A stretch of 64,000 nucleotides of DNA from the NCBI RefSeq assembly GCF_010894435.1, contig NZ_JAAIXZ010000006.1:434001-498000 (forward strand), read 5' to 3'. The position numbers were made by a program, and so were the translations under genes. The notes below the pieces were generated by a model, which saw only the letters and a list, made by a program, of their open reading frames with translations, was not told the origin of the DNA and searched no databases. This DNA is from Pyxidicoccus trucidator. Its GTDB lineage: Bacteria > Myxococcota > Myxococcia > Myxococcales > Myxococcaceae. This document shows, one piece after another, positions 34,550 through 44,851 of this stretch (positions are counted from its first letter, which is position 1; the number at the start of each line of letters is the position of its first letter).

Positions 34550-34553
34550 CGCG

Positions 34554-35792
34554 TTACTCGTACCGGAGGGCTTCCACGGGGTCCAGGTTGGCCGCGCGGG
34601 CCGCCGGCCAGATGCCGAACAACAGGCCCACCAGCGCGGCGAACGCCACCCCGCCTATCACCGTGCCCGGCTGCACGTCCGCCGCCAGTGGGGTGATGAG
34701 GGAAACAACCTTCGCCGTGCCCAGCCCCACCGTGGTTCCCAGCAGGCCTCCCACCGCGGACACGCTCGCCGCCTCCATGAGGAACTGGAAGACGATGGTG
34801 CGCTTGCGGGCGCCCAGCGCGCGCCGCACGCCAATCTCGCGCGTCCGCTCGCGCACGGACACCAGCATGATGTTCATGATGCCGATGCCACCCACCAGCA
34901 GGGTGATGAGCCCCACCCCCAGCGCCACCCCGTAGAGCGCGCCGGTGAGCTGCTCGTACGTCTGGGCAAAGGCCTCCGACTTGTTGATGGAGAAGTCGTC
35001 CGGCGCGCCCGGCGGCGTGGACCGGATGCGCCGCAGGATGCCCACGAGCTGGTCCTCCGCCCGCCGCACGTCCGCCGCGTCCGCCACCGCCATGGCAATC
35101 TCGAAGCCGCGCCCCTTGCCGAAGTTCGAATAGAACGTCTTGAAGGGGATGAAGACCACGAGGTCCATGCTCTCGTTGACGATCTTCCCCTTGCGGCTGA
35201 GCGTGCCCACCACCTGGAAGGTGCGGTTGTCGATTCGGATGGAGCGCCCCAGCGGGCTGATGCCCGCGAAGAGCGCGTCCGCCACGTCCGCGCCAATCAC
35301 CGCCACCGGCCGCGTCACCTCTTCGTCCGCCTCGGTGAGGAAGCGTCCGCCGGTGACTTCGTACCCGGAGATGGTCAGGTACTCCTGCATCACGCCCTGG
35401 ATGCGCACGGTGGACATCTGCTCGCCGCCGTGCGCCACGTCCGCCGCGCGCTGCACCGACGGGGAGATGGCGGACAGGAAGGGCGCCAGCGTCCGCAGCC
35501 GGTCCACCTGGTCCAGCGTGAAGTTCTTCCGGTTCCGGTACATCCACCAGTCGCCCTTCATCATCCACGGCCACTTGGACACGTAGAGCGTGTTGGCGCC
35601 GAACGTGGAGAGCTGCCGGTGGAAGGACGTGTTGAGTCCCTGGATGATGCCGACGATGGCCAACAGCGTGGCCACGCCGATGCCGATGCCCAGCGTGGTC
35701 AGCACCGTGCGCAGGCGGTTGGCCTTCAATGAGAAGAGGGCGATGCGAGCGCCCTCCAGCACATCCACCCGGAAGCCCAACGGCAGACTCAT
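34554..35792 (-). CDS. MacB/FtsX-type ABC transporter permease 1 (412 aa)
   Basis: Same architecture as its downstream neighbour: first segment [20 protein letters not shown], periplasmic domain with [17 protein letters not shown], then [20 protein letters not shown] and further transmembrane helices. The start overlaps the end of the ATPase gene by 4 bp (ATGA type), showing translational coupling. Exports an unknown substrate with the fusion and TolC proteins encoded upstream. Confidence 0.92.
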   Translation of the reverse strand: MSLPLGFRVDVLEGARIALFSLKANRLRTVLTTLGIGIGVATLLAIVGIIQGLNTSFHRQLSTFGANTLYVSKWPWMMKGDWWMYRNRKNFTLDQVDRLRTLAPFLSAISPSVQRAADVAHGGEQMSTVRIQGVMQEYLTISGYEVTGGRFLTEADEEVTRPVAVIGADVADALFAGISPLGRSIRIDNRTFQVVGTLSRKGKIVNESMDLVVFIPFKTFYSNFGKGRGFEIAMAVADAADVRRAEDQLVGILRRIRSTPPGAPDDFSINKSEAFAQTYEQLTGALYGVALGVGLITLLVGGIGIMNIMLVSVRERTREIGVRRALGARKRTIVFQFLMEAASVSAVGGLLGTTVGLGTAKVVSLITPLAADVQPGTVIGGVAFAALVGLLFGIWPAARAANLDPVEALRYE

Positions 35793-36541
35793 GTGCCCCC
35801 CGCCGCCAATACCGTCGTGGCCGTGCCCAGCGCCACCTCGCGGCCGGTGCCGTCCGCGACAATCTCTCCGTCGCTCAGGCGGATGGCCCGGGGGCAGCGC
35901 GCCGCCAGCTTGGGCTCGTGCGTGACGAGCACCAGCGTGTGGCCCGCCTGGTGGAGCTGCTCGAACAGCCGGACGATTTCCTCGCCCGTGGCGGAGTCCA
36001 GGTTGCCCGTGGGCTCGTCCGCCAGCAGCATGGATGGCTCGGACACCAGCGCGCGGGCAATGGCCACGCGCTGCCGCTGGCCGCCGGACAGCTCGTTGGG
36101 CTTGTGATGGATGCGGGGCGTGAGCTGCACCTTGTCCAGCGCCGCCCTCGCCCGCTCGCGGCGCTCGCGCGCCGGCATGCCCCGGTACACCAGCGGCAGC
36201 TCCACGTTGGCCAGCGCCGTCTCGCGCGGCAGCAGCTGGAACGTCTGGAAGATGAAGCCGATCTCCACGTTGCGGATGACGGCCAGCTCGTCGTCGCTCA
36301 TGCGCGACACGTCCTTGCCGTTCAGCATGTAGCGACCGCTGGTGGGCGTGTCGAGGCAGCCCAGCACGTTCATCATCGTGCTCTTGCCGGAGCCCGACTG
36401 GCCGATGATGGCCACCCACTCCCCGCGGCTGATGCCGAAGGAGACGCCGCGCAGCGCGCGCACCTCCTCGCCGCCCACGTGGAAGACGCGGGTGAGGTTC
36501 TCCACCTGGATGAGCTGCCCCGCGCCGCTGCCGTCACTCAC
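35789..36541 (-). CDS. MacB/LolD-type ABC transporter ATPase (250 aa)
   Basis: Walker [11 protein letters not shown]-loop FQTFQLLP, signature [15 protein letters not shown], Walker [13 protein letters not shown] and H-loop VTHEPKLA are all intact. This is the separate ATPase form of a MacB-type pump. GTG start at 36541, overlapping the membrane-fusion gene end by 4 bp. Confidence 0.95.
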   Translation of the reverse strand: MSDGSGAGQLIQVENLTRVFHVGGEEVRALRGVSFGISRGEWVAIIGQSGSGKSTMMNVLGCLDTPTSGRYMLNGKDVSRMSDDELAVIRNVEIGFIFQTFQLLPRETALANVELPLVYRGMPARERRERARAALDKVQLTPRIHHKPNELSGGQRQRVAIARALVSEPSMLLADEPTGNLDSATGEEIVRLFEQLHQAGHTLVLVTHEPKLAARCPRAIRLSDGEIVADGTGREVALGTATTVLAAGGT

Positions 36542-37806
36542 GACTTCCGCCCACCCTTCATGCCGCCGGGGCCCGCGCCCGGCTCGGGCTCGCGCACCGC
36601 GTCCCCGTTGTTCAGCTCCTTGGACAGCGTGCGGTACGGGCCCTCCACCACGCGGTCCCCGTCCTTGATGCCGGTGAGGATCTCCAGCTCCGTGTCGGAG
36701 GCGATGCCCGTCGTCACCGGCTGCACCCGCGCCTTGTTGTCCGCGTCCACCACGAACACCACCTTGGCCAGGGACTCGGTGCGCTTGGCCGACAGCGTGC
36801 CGCCCTCGGCCGGGGCCTCGAAGCCCGGCAGCGTGCGCGCGGAGCGCACCGTCACCGCCTGGATGGGCACCAGCACCACGTCGTTGCGCGTCTCCGCGGA
36901 GATGCGCGCCTCGGCGCTCATGCCGGGCAGCACGCCCGGAGGCCGCGTGTCGAGCGCCACGGTGACGGGGAAGCTCGTCACCTCCGCCTCGGTGCCCGGG
37001 TTCTTGATGAGCGCCTTCTGGGCAATCTCCACCACCGAGCCGCTGAACGTCTGGCCCTCCAGCGCGTCCAGCGTCACCTCGGCGGGCTGACCCGCCTTGA
37101 GGTGCACCACCTCGTGCTCGCCCACCTCGAACTTCACCTCCATGGCGCTGAGCGCGGCGATGGTCATCACCACGTCCTCGGCCAGGTCCGAGCCACGCAC
37201 GCGCTCACCCACCTCGCGCGACAGCTCGATGACGTTGCCGTCGATGGGCGACTGGAGCGTCGTCCTGGCCAGGTCCGTCTGCGCCTGGTCCACGAAGGCC
37301 ACGTTGCGCGCCAGCATCTGCTTGGCCGACGCCACCCGCGCGTCCGCGGTGTTCTTCGCCGCGCGCGCCTGCTCCACCTCGGCGTCGGAGGCCAGCCCCT
37401 TCTTCAACAGCTCCTCCACGCGCGCCAGCTCCTGCGCCGAGCGCACCGCCTCCACCTCCGCCACCTGCGTGTCCGCGCGCGAGGCGTTCTGCGACGCCTG
37501 CGCCTGCTTCATCGCGGCCTCGTACAGGCGCTTGTCGATGCGGCCCAGCACCTGCCCCTTCTTCACCGGCTCGCCGTCCTTCACCAGCAGCTCCACCAGG
37601 TCTCCGGAGAGGCTGGAGGAGATCTTCACGGTGGTGGCCGCCTGCACCTTGCCCGCACCGGTGATGGTGCGGGTAATCGTGCCCTTGCGAGCCTTGGCAA
37701 CCTGGACCTCGAGGGACGGCGGCGGCCGCTCCTTGAGTCCGCCAGCGGTGATGGCCGCCGCACCCAGGAACAGCACACCGGCAATGGCACCCTTCCACCA
37801 CTTCAT
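36538..37806 (-). CDS. Periplasmic membrane-fusion (HlyD/MacA-like) protein (422 aa)
   Basis: N-terminal membrane anchor ([17 protein letters not shown]), first lipoyl half ([20 protein letters not shown]), a long coiled-coil hairpin of about 100 residues ([20 protein letters not shown] onward), second lipoyl half ([14 protein letters not shown]) and beta-barrel. It bridges the inner-membrane ABC complex and TolC. The start overlaps the TolC gene by 4 bp; the C-terminal tail is Gly/Pro-rich ([13 protein letters not shown]). Confidence 0.92.
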   Translation of the reverse strand: MKWWKGAIAGVLFLGAAAITAGGLKERPPPSLEVQVAKARKGTITRTITGAGKVQAATTVKISSSLSGDLVELLVKDGEPVKKGQVLGRIDKRLYEAAMKQAQASQNASRADTQVAEVEAVRSAQELARVEELLKKGLASDAEVEQARAAKNTADARVASAKQMLARNVAFVDQAQTDLARTTLQSPIDGNVIELSREVGERVRGSDLAEDVVMTIAALSAMEVKFEVGEHEVVHLKAGQPAEVTLDALEGQTFSGSVVEIAQKALIKNPGTEAEVTSFPVTVALDTRPPGVLPGMSAEARISAETRNDVVLVPIQAVTVRSARTLPGFEAPAEGGTLSAKRTESLAKVVFVVDADNKARVQPVTTGIASDTELEILTGIKDGDRVVEGPYRTLSKELNNGDAVREPEPGAGPGGMKGGRKS

Positions 37807-39146
37807 TTCGTCTCTCCTGGGCTCAGGGCGCCCATGGCCCGCATCAGTGTGAAACGGGCGATTTCGACATCAATCCTGTTTTCCAGCAAGCTGAGCTCCG
37901 CCTGCGTCAGGCTGAGCTGCGCGTCGCGGACCTCCAGGGTGGAGCCCGCGCCGGCGCGGAAGCGCTCCTCCGCCAGCCGGAGTCCCTGGATGGCGGCCTC
38001 ACGGTTTTCGGCGGACAGGCGAGCGGCCTCCAGCTGGGCCTCCAGCGTACGGTGCGAGAGGCGCACGTCCGCCTCGATTTCCCGACCCGCCTGCTGCAAC
38101 ACCAGCTGGGCCCGGCGGATGCCGGCCTCGGCGCGCCGCGTCTGGGCGCCGGTGGCCAGGCCATTGAAGAGGTCCCAGGTGAGGTTGACGCCCGCGGTGA
38201 AGGTGTTCTGCAGGCGCGGCTCGGTGAAGACAGTCTCGGCGGTCGGCCCCTGGCGCGAGTAGCTCCCCTGCGCCGTCAGCCGGGGGATGTAGTCCGCGCG
38301 GGCAATGGAGCGCTGCAGCTCCGCGGAGCGCACCTGGCCCTGGAGCGCCGCCAGCAGGGGCCGGCGCTCGCGGGCCTCGTTGAGGGCGGTGTCCATGGAG
38401 GGGGCCGGCGTGGGCTCCAGGGTGAGCCCCCCCGGGTCCACCGCCATCAGCGGCTCGCTCCCGGGCCGCGCCAGCCAGATGGCCAGCTGCGTCTGGTCCG
38501 ACACCAGCTGCGCCAGCGTCTCCGTGAAGGTGATGCGGTCATTGCCCAGGTTGACGAGCGCGGTGATTTCCTCGTTCTTGCCCACGCGGCCCGCGGTGAA
38601 GAGGGCGCGGGCGCGCTCGAGCTGCTCCTCGCTGCGCTTGACGGTGGCCTCCAGCACCTGGAGGGTGGCCTGCGTGCGGTACAGCACGAAGAAGCGGCGG
38701 ATGGCCTCCAGCTCGGAGGTGTCGGCCTCCTCCACCGCCTGGCTCTTCGACGCGTCCCGCAGCACGCCGCTCTGCTCCAGCTGCTTGAAGCGCGCCCGGT
38801 CGTAGAGGATCTGATTGAGGGTCAACCCCAGGTCGTAGTTCTCCGTATTGGTGGAGGGCGTCTCCACCTCGAAGATGAGGAAGTCGCCGGGGTTGTTCGG
38901 GTCCTGCGCGGTGGTGATGCTCCGGCGGCGGCCGTACCACGTCTTGCCCGCGGAGGCGCCGAACGACAGCTGGGGCAGCAGCACCGAGCGCGACACGCGC
39001 ACGTCCTCCTCGGCGACGTCCACGTCCAGCAGGGCCTGGAGCGCGTTCGTGTTCTGGCGGCCCTGGACGCGGGCCTCCTGGAGGGAGATGGGGGTGCCGG
39101 ACTCCGGCGTGGCGGTCAGCAGCGCGGCGACGAGGAGCGCGTTCAC
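37803..39146 (-). CDS. TolC-family outer-membrane efflux protein (447 aa)
   Basis: The GTG at 39146 starts a signal peptide (NALLVAALLTATPESG). Two internally similar halves carry the OEP helical barrel pattern (ALQALLDVDVAEEDVRVSRS, TAGVNLTWDLFNGLATGAQT, AGAGSTLEVRDAQLSLTQAE). The length is normal for the family. It overlaps the YIP1 gene by 4 bp upstream and the fusion gene by 4 bp downstream. Confidence 0.92.
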   Translation of the reverse strand: MNALLVAALLTATPESGTPISLQEARVQGRQNTNALQALLDVDVAEEDVRVSRSVLLPQLSFGASAGKTWYGRRRSITTAQDPNNPGDFLIFEVETPSTNTENYDLGLTLNQILYDRARFKQLEQSGVLRDASKSQAVEEADTSELEAIRRFFVLYRTQATLQVLEATVKRSEEQLERARALFTAGRVGKNEEITALVNLGNDRITFTETLAQLVSDQTQLAIWLARPGSEPLMAVDPGGLTLEPTPAPSMDTALNEARERRPLLAALQGQVRSAELQRSIARADYIPRLTAQGSYSRQGPTAETVFTEPRLQNTFTAGVNLTWDLFNGLATGAQTRRAEAGIRRAQLVLQQAGREIEADVRLSHRTLEAQLEAARLSAENREAAIQGLRLAEERFRAGAGSTLEVRDAQLSLTQAELSLLENRIDVEIARFTLMRAMGALSPGETK

Positions 39147-39847
39147 CGGCCACCTCCCATCCCCGGAAGGCCAATCATCAACACGCCCGCGAACATGGCG
39201 TACAGCGCCAGGGCGAGCAGCAGCGCGCGGCCGCGGCTCATCTCCGTGGCGGCGGAGAAGCCCAGGCCCAGCAGGCCCACGCTCCACAGGTTGAAGAAGT
39301 CCACCGCGCTCGCCACCCGCTGCATCTTCGGGCTCAGCCCGTCGAGCAGCAGGCCCAGGTGGGAGGGCACGAGCTGCAGCGCGCGCGAGGCCGTGAGGGA
39401 GTGCTGCGCCGCGGCGCAGACGGTGAAGATGAGGTGGTACAGGGCGATGGGCAGCAGCGCGAGCGCCGCCGCGGACATCAGCCGCTCGAAGGGCGCGGGC
39501 CGGTCGAACAGCCAGCCCACCACCCACAGCACGCAGGCCAGCACCAGCGCCAGCATCGGCATGAGGAAGACGCCCTTGGCGATGCCCCCCACGAGCGCCT
39601 TGCGCGAGGCGACCTGGATCTTCTCCGTGAGGTCGGCCTCGGAGACGCCGGCCAGCTCGCCAGAGGCCTGCAGCTCGCGGATGACGTCGGGCGAGGCGTC
39701 CCAGCGGAGGGAATAGAGCGTCCCGGAGGCGGACACACAGAGAGCGAGAATCAGGAGAGGCCACACCCAGCGGCGGGCCTCGACGGCGGTGCGGGTTCCC
39801 TCGAAGGGGTCGACGAAGATGCGCACCGGTTGGACGAGAGAGGTCAT
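39143..39847 (-). CDS. YIP1-family membrane protein (234 aa)
   Basis: Four or five hydrophobic segments (WPLLILALCVSASGTLYSL, FLMPMLALVLACVLWVVGWL, ALALLPIALYHLIFTV, GRALLLALALYAMFAGVL) in the YIP1/DUF1282 arrangement. It is the first gene of the exporter operon and is coupled to the TolC gene by a 4-bp overlap. Its role in export is unknown; it may aid assembly or insertion. Confidence 0.8.
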   Translation of the reverse strand: MTSLVQPVRIFVDPFEGTRTAVEARRWVWPLLILALCVSASGTLYSLRWDASPDVIRELQASGELAGVSEADLTEKIQVASRKALVGGIAKGVFLMPMLALVLACVLWVVGWLFDRPAPFERLMSAAALALLPIALYHLIFTVCAAAQHSLTASRALQLVPSHLGLLLDGLSPKMQRVASAVDFFNLWSVGLLGLGFSAATEMSRGRALLLALALYAMFAGVLMIGLPGMGGGR

Positions 39848-39981
39848 AGTGTTGAGTGGCTCGGGCGAAGTACGACACTCGCCCTCAGGCAATTGCCTGG
39901 CCAGATGAATTGACGCGGAGAACGGGCAGGCAGCCAACCGAATTCCGATGTGTGCGGGCGTTCTACCCCAGTGTTTCAGGG

Positions 39982-40001
39982 GACCTGTAGCGACCTGTAG
40001 C
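39982..40001. repeat. Perfect 10-bp tandem repeat in a divergent promoter region
   Basis: GACCTGTAGC occurs twice without a gap in the 218 bp between the exporter operon and the Clp gene. Sites one helical turn apart are typical of operators, but no regulator is known here. Confidence 0.6.
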
Positions 40002-40065
40002 GGAAATTTTGCCGGCGACCCGTGGAGGGTGTATTCCGCTCGCCTGCCCGCTTGCCGGAGCTCGA

Positions 40066-42603
40066 ATGGTCGATAGCACGGATCTCGCGCAGGTACTCCA
40101 CGAGGCGAACGACATCGCACAGAGCGTGGCGCAGAGGCTCACCTCGGCGCACGTGCTGCTGGCCCTCTTCACGGTGGAGAACCGGGCGCAGCTCCTCCTC
40201 AAGGAGCGGGGGGTGGACGAGGACGCCCTCCTCCAGCTGCTCACGGGGGCGGCGGCCGAGTCGGACGGGGTGGTGCGAGAGCTCCGGGAGAAGGCGCGGG
40301 AGATTGCCACCAGCCTGGGCTCCGCCGAGGCGGACTGCCTGCACCTGCTCATCGCCGTGACGCGGGTGCGCTGCTCGGCGCACGAGCTGCTGCTCCAGGC
40401 GGGCCAGGACCTGGCCACGCTGCGGACCACGGCCATGGCCTACTTCACCAGCGGCCGCATGCCGCGTTTCCTCCAGACGGGCCGCGCGCATGCGCTGGGC
40501 ACCCGGCCCCCGGTGAGCCGCCCGGTGGGCGCCCCGCCCTCCCCCCTGCCCTCCTCCACGGTGGCGGTGGCCCTGCCGCGCGCCATCCCCACGCCGCCGC
40601 TCCCGTCGCGGCCCTCGCGCCCCACGCCGGCCCTGTCGCCCAGAGACCTCATCGACGTGGACGAGCCGGAGGCCCAGGCGAGCACTCCCGTCCTCCCGCC
40701 GCCCGCCCCGCCCGTGGCGCGCGCCCTGCCGCCTTCGCTGCCCGTGCCCCCTCCGTCCGCACCGGTGGTGCGCCCGGCGGCCCCGGCTCCGACCACCGTG
40801 GCCCGTGCCGTTTCCGTGACGCTGGATGCCAAGGCCTTCCCCCTGCTCACGTCGATGGGGCGCAACCTGAGCCAGGCGGCCCGTGAGGGACGGTTGGATC
40901 CGGTGGTGGGCCGCGCGCGGGAGGTCGAGGAGGTCATCGACATCCTGGGCAAGCGCCGTACCAACAACCCGTGCCTGCTGGGCGAGCCCGGGGTGGGCAA
41001 GACGGCGGTGGTGGAGGGCGTGGCGCAGCGGCTCCTGGAGCTGCGCGGCTCGCTGGCGGAGAAGGTGTTGGTGGAGCTGGACATGGCCACGCTGGTGGCC
41101 GGCACCCAGCTTCGGGGCTCATTCTCCGAGAAGCTCAACGCGCTGAAGGAGGAGGTCCGCCGCGCGGAGGGCCGCGTGGTGGTCTTCATCGACGAAATCC
41201 ACACGCTGGTGGGCGCGGGCTCCACGGGCGAGGGCCCGCAGGACGCGGCCAACGAGCTGAAGACGGCGATGGCGCGGGGCGAGTTCCCCTGCATCGGCGC
41301 GACGACGCACGACGAGTACCGCAAGTTCATCAGCGCGGACCCGGCGCTGGAGCGGCGCTTCACGGCCGTGGTGGTGAACGAGCCGTCGGTGCCGGAGACG
41401 GTGGAAATCCTCCAGGGCATCATCGGCCGCTACGAGGAGCACCACGCGCTGCGCTACCTGCCGGAGGCGCTGGAGGCCGCCGCGTCGCTCGCCAGCCGCT
41501 ACGTGACGGACCGGTTCATGCCGGACAAGGCCATCTCCGTGGTGGACCTGGCGGGCAGCCGCTGCCACCGCGAGGGCCGGGACGTGGTGGAGGCGTCGGA
41601 CGTGGCGCGGGTGGTGGCGAAGCTCGCGGGCGTGCCCGAGGAGCGGCTGCTGATGAACGACTCGGCGCGCCTGCTGCGGCTGGAGCAGGACCTGTCCGAG
41701 CGCGTCATCGGGCACACGGAGGCGGTGACGCGCATCGCCCGGGTCATCCGCCGCAACTACGCGGGCTTCGCGTCGCGGCGGCCCATGGGCAGCTTCCTCT
41801 TCCTGGGCCCCACGGGCGTGGGCAAGACGGAGATGGCGCGGGCGCTGGCGGAGGTGCTGTTCGGCAACCGGGACGCGCTGGTGCGCCTGGACATGAGCGA
41901 GATGTCCGAGCAGCACGGCGTCTCGCGACTCATCGGCGCTCCGGCGGGCTACGTGGGCTTCGGCGAGGGTGGCCAGCTCACCGAGCCGGTGCGCCGCCGC
42001 CCGTCGTCGGTGGTGGTGCTGGACGAAATCGAGAAGGCGCACCGCGAGGTGCAGATGCTGCTGCTCCAGGTACTGGAGGAGGGGCGGCTGACGGACGGCA
42101 AGGGCCGTCACATCGACTTCTCGAACACCGTCATCGTGATGACCACCAACCTTGGCGCGGAGGCGTTCTCCCGCACGGGCCGGCCGGTGGGCTTCGGCGC
42201 GGACGCGGGCGGGACGTCGGATGCCATGGACCTGGCGTCCTCCGCCGCGCGCAAGGCGCTGCCTCCGGAGCTGTGGAACCGCATCGACGAGCGGCTCCCC
42301 TTCCGCCCGCTGGAAGAGTTGGAGGTGGCGCGCATCGCCACGCTGCTGCTGGAGGAGAGCAGCAAGCGGCTCGCCTCCGAGCGGGGCATCCAGTACGTCG
42401 CGGGCGAGGACGTGGTGGGCCACCTGCTCAAGTCCGGTGGCTTCGACCCGCAGCTCGGCGCCCGGCCCATGCGGCAGATGGTGCAGCGACTGGTGGAGGC
42501 CCCCCTGGCGGAGCGCATCCTCGCCGGCGAGTTCGGCACCGGAGACAGGGTGCGCGTCGCGGTGCGCTCCGGGCAGCTCCAGTTCCAGCGCGACTCCCAT
42601 TGA
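40066..42603 (+). CDS. ClpA/ClpC-type AAA+ unfoldase (845 aa)
   Basis: An N-terminal Clp_N-like domain (1-140) is followed by an unusually long Pro-rich linker (about 150-265). NBD1 has GEPGVGKT and VVFIDEIHTLVGAG; NBD2 has GPTGVGKT, VVVLDEIEKAH and the sensor-2 region GARPMRQMVQ. There is no long M domain between the NBDs, so it is ClpA-like rather than ClpB. A VGF tripeptide sits where the ClpP-binding IGL/IGF loop occurs (after TTNLGAEAFSR), so ClpP docking is likely. ATG 40066 with GGAG upstream. No clpP or clpS lies nearby. Confidence 0.9.
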   Translation: MVDSTDLAQVLHEANDIAQSVAQRLTSAHVLLALFTVENRAQLLLKERGVDEDALLQLLTGAAAESDGVVRELREKAREIATSLGSAEADCLHLLIAVTRVRCSAHELLLQAGQDLATLRTTAMAYFTSGRMPRFLQTGRAHALGTRPPVSRPVGAPPSPLPSSTVAVALPRAIPTPPLPSRPSRPTPALSPRDLIDVDEPEAQASTPVLPPPAPPVARALPPSLPVPPPSAPVVRPAAPAPTTVARAVSVTLDAKAFPLLTSMGRNLSQAAREGRLDPVVGRAREVEEVIDILGKRRTNNPCLLGEPGVGKTAVVEGVAQRLLELRGSLAEKVLVELDMATLVAGTQLRGSFSEKLNALKEEVRRAEGRVVVFIDEIHTLVGAGSTGEGPQDAANELKTAMARGEFPCIGATTHDEYRKFISADPALERRFTAVVVNEPSVPETVEILQGIIGRYEEHHALRYLPEALEAAASLASRYVTDRFMPDKAISVVDLAGSRCHREGRDVVEASDVARVVAKLAGVPEERLLMNDSARLLRLEQDLSERVIGHTEAVTRIARVIRRNYAGFASRRPMGSFLFLGPTGVGKTEMARALAEVLFGNRDALVRLDMSEMSEQHGVSRLIGAPAGYVGFGEGGQLTEPVRRRPSSVVVLDEIEKAHREVQMLLLQVLEEGRLTDGKGRHIDFSNTVIVMTTNLGAEAFSRTGRPVGFGADAGGTSDAMDLASSAARKALPPELWNRIDERLPFRPLEELEVARIATLLLEESSKRLASERGIQYVAGEDVVGHLLKSGGFDPQLGARPMRQMVQRLVEAPLAERILAGEFGTGDRVRVAVRSGQLQFQRDSH

Positions 42604-43451
42604 GCACGAGCCGCAAGCCCCGCACCGCCCGGCCTCCCGTGGTCATCGTCGGCGCGGGCCGGCTCGGCGGCGCGCTGGCGCTGGCGCTGGCGGCGAAGCG
42701 CTGGCCGGTGCGGCTGCACTCACGCGGTGACGACGGACGCCAGCGCGCGAAGGCGCTGGGCCTGAAGGTCGCCACGGCGGCGGACCTGCGGCGTGCCCGG
42801 GTGGTGCTGCTCTGTGTCCCCGACGCGGCGGTGCCTTCGGTGGCCTCGGAGCTGTCCACCACCCTCCCCCGCACGGCCGCGCTGGTGCACACCGCGGGCG
42901 CGCTGTCCCTGGACTCGCTGGGCACGGCGAAGGGCCGCGCTCGCGGCTCGTTCCATCCACTGTGCGCCGTCTCTTCGCCCAGGGACTCGCTGGCAGGACA
43001 CGCGGTGGCGGTGAGCACGCGCTCTCGCGCGCTGCGCGACGTGCTGCGTCGCATGGCGGTGGACGTGGGGCTCCAGGTGCTGGACGTGCCGGAGTCGCAC
43101 CGCGCGGCGTACCACGCGGGCGCGGTGATGAGCGCGGGCGGGCTGGTGTCGCTGGCGGACGCGGCGGTGGCGGCGCTGGGCGCGGCGGGAATCGCCCCCG
43201 ACGCGGCGCTGGCGGCGCTGCTGCCGCTGATGCGCTCGGCGCTGCGGGGCGCGGAGGCCCGGGGACTCTCCGGGGGACTCACCGGCCCCATCGTCCGGGG
43301 AGACGCGGGCGTGGTGGCGGCCCACCTGGGGGCGCTCCCGGAGGAGGTCGCCCCGCTCTACCGACTGCTGTCGCGGCGCGCGCTGCGGCTGGCCGGAAAC
43401 CGGCTCAGCCCCGAGTCACGCGCCGCGCTGGAGCGGCTGCTCAGGCCGTGA
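42600..43451 (+). CDS. Rossmann-fold DUF2520-type dehydrogenase-like protein (283 aa)
   Basis: N-terminal NAD(P)-binding fingerprint VVIVGAGRLGGALALAL, then LLCVPDAAVPSVASEL and GSFHPLCAVSSP (family His-Pro motif), and a helical C-terminal half (HRAAYHAGAVMSAGGLVSLAD, LSGGLTGPIVRGD). This is the domain order of the Rossmann-like/DUF2520 family related to ProC. It probably starts at TTG 42600, overlapping the Clp stop by 4 bp. The 3' end overlaps the convergent gene by 11 bp. Reaction unknown. Confidence 0.85.
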   Translation: MSTSRKPRTARPPVVIVGAGRLGGALALALAAKRWPVRLHSRGDDGRQRAKALGLKVATAADLRRARVVLLCVPDAAVPSVASELSTTLPRTAALVHTAGALSLDSLGTAKGRARGSFHPLCAVSSPRDSLAGHAVAVSTRSRALRDVLRRMAVDVGLQVLDVPESHRAAYHAGAVMSAGGLVSLADAAVAALGAAGIAPDAALAALLPLMRSALRGAEARGLSGGLTGPIVRGDAGVVAAHLGALPEEVAPLYRLLSRRALRLAGNRLSPESRAALERLLRP

Positions 43452-44766
43452 TGATGAGCGAGCCCTGAAGGGCCTTGCGCACCACGGCCAGCGCCTGCTC
43501 GGAAGCGGCCTCCGCCTCGGTGAGGCGGCGCAGGCACAGCTCGCCCTGCACCTGCGTCACCGAGCGCTTGAGGTCGGCGAGCAGCGTGAGCGCCGCCTGG
43601 AGCATCTCCTTGCCCTGGGGCGACTCGGAGGCGGGCTTGCCGGACGACTTCGCCACGTACTCGGTGAAGCGCTTGAGGGTGTCCGCCGTCTTCGCGGGGT
43701 CGAACTGCTCCAGCAGCGGCTTGATGTTCGCGGAGTTGATGCGGATGAGCCGCAGCGCGCCAATCTTGGCGAAGCCGGGGTGCACCAGGCCGATGTCGCT
43801 CATCTCGAAGGCGCCCAGCAGCCCCTCGTCCGGGGCCTTGTGCGCGTGCGGCACCACGTCCACGAAGAGAGGCAGCGGGTCCACGCCCTGGCGGAACGCC
43901 TCCAGCTCCTCATCGTCGAGCGGGGGGAAGCTGGGCGGGTTGCCGATGAACAGCAGCGGCAGGACGACCTCGTGCCAGAAGTCCTCGGGCGCCGAGCCCG
44001 TGCCGCCCACGGTACCGAACAGGTGGGCCATCAGCTCGGCGAGGCGCGGGGCGCGCTCGGCCTGGTCCATCAGCGGCTTCGTCGCGTCCAGACGCGCCAG
44101 GGACTGGACAATCTGGCCGTCGAACTGCTGGCGCGCCTCCTGCGGCAGGGGCGGCTGGGTGCGGCCGAGCGCGTTTCGCACGTCGCGGCTGAGCGCGTCG
44201 GGCTTCGTGTCCAGGGCCGTCTTCGTCTTGGCGGGGTCCAGGACGACGAACTGGAGGAACCCCGGGTCGAACAGGCGCTGGTAGTCAATCGGCGACAGCT
44301 TCTGGGCCTGGCCGCCCAGGGCCTGGGCGGGGTTGACGCTCAGTCGCGCCTGACCCAGCGAGCGGCGGATGTCCGAGGCCAGGTCGTCGAGGCGGGCCAG
44401 CTTGCCCTGTCCCAGCGAGTCCATCACCGCGCCGAAGGGCGACAGCATGATGATGGAGTCCGGGAAGCCCAGCGTGGCGCCCTCGGGCGAGTCCCGGTTG
44501 GGGAACCAGAAGGCCTGGTGCTCCTGGATGAGGCGCAGGGCGAAGGCGCCGGCCAGGCCGAGCGCGAGCGTCTGGTGCTCCGGCTTGTTCACCTGGAAGG
44601 GGCCGCCGAGCAGCTTGATGACGGCCTTCTCCACGTCCTGCCAGGGCGCCTTGAGCAGGTCGATGGCCTGGCCCTCGGACTTCTCGAGCGCGGCGGCGAC
44701 CTGGAGCTGGGCCTGGTGGACGTGCTGGGGAACGGGATGCCCCTGGGGAGCAACGGGATCGGACAT
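43441..44766 (-). CDS. Unknown cytoplasmic protein (441 aa)
   Basis: No signal peptide or membrane segment. The N-terminal third is helical (APWQDVEKAVIKLLGGPFQV, LGLAGAFALRLIQEHQAFWF). A middle part has DSIIMLSPFGAVMDSLGQG, and the C-terminus is again helical (EMLQAALTLLADLKRSVTQV). ATG 44766 is chosen as the first methionine followed by protein-like sequence; no ribosome site is clear. It is divergent from the large metallopeptidase lipoprotein. No family was recognised. Confidence 0.7.
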   Translation of the reverse strand: MSDPVAPQGHPVPQHVHQAQLQVAAALEKSEGQAIDLLKAPWQDVEKAVIKLLGGPFQVNKPEHQTLALGLAGAFALRLIQEHQAFWFPNRDSPEGATLGFPDSIIMLSPFGAVMDSLGQGKLARLDDLASDIRRSLGQARLSVNPAQALGGQAQKLSPIDYQRLFDPGFLQFVVLDPAKTKTALDTKPDALSRDVRNALGRTQPPLPQEARQQFDGQIVQSLARLDATKPLMDQAERAPRLAELMAHLFGTVGGTGSAPEDFWHEVVLPLLFIGNPPSFPPLDDEELEAFRQGVDPLPLFVDVVPHAHKAPDEGLLGAFEMSDIGLVHPGFAKIGALRLIRINSANIKPLLEQFDPAKTADTLKRFTEYVAKSSGKPASESPQGKEMLQAALTLLADLKRSVTQVQGELCLRRLTEAEAASEQALAVVRKALQGSLIITA

Positions 44767-44851
44767 GGAGGAACCCAGAATCGAAAGGGAGGCGACGGGC
44801 CCCCCAATACCGTGAAAAACGCGGTCGTGGCTATGATTTGTGCCCGCTAGG

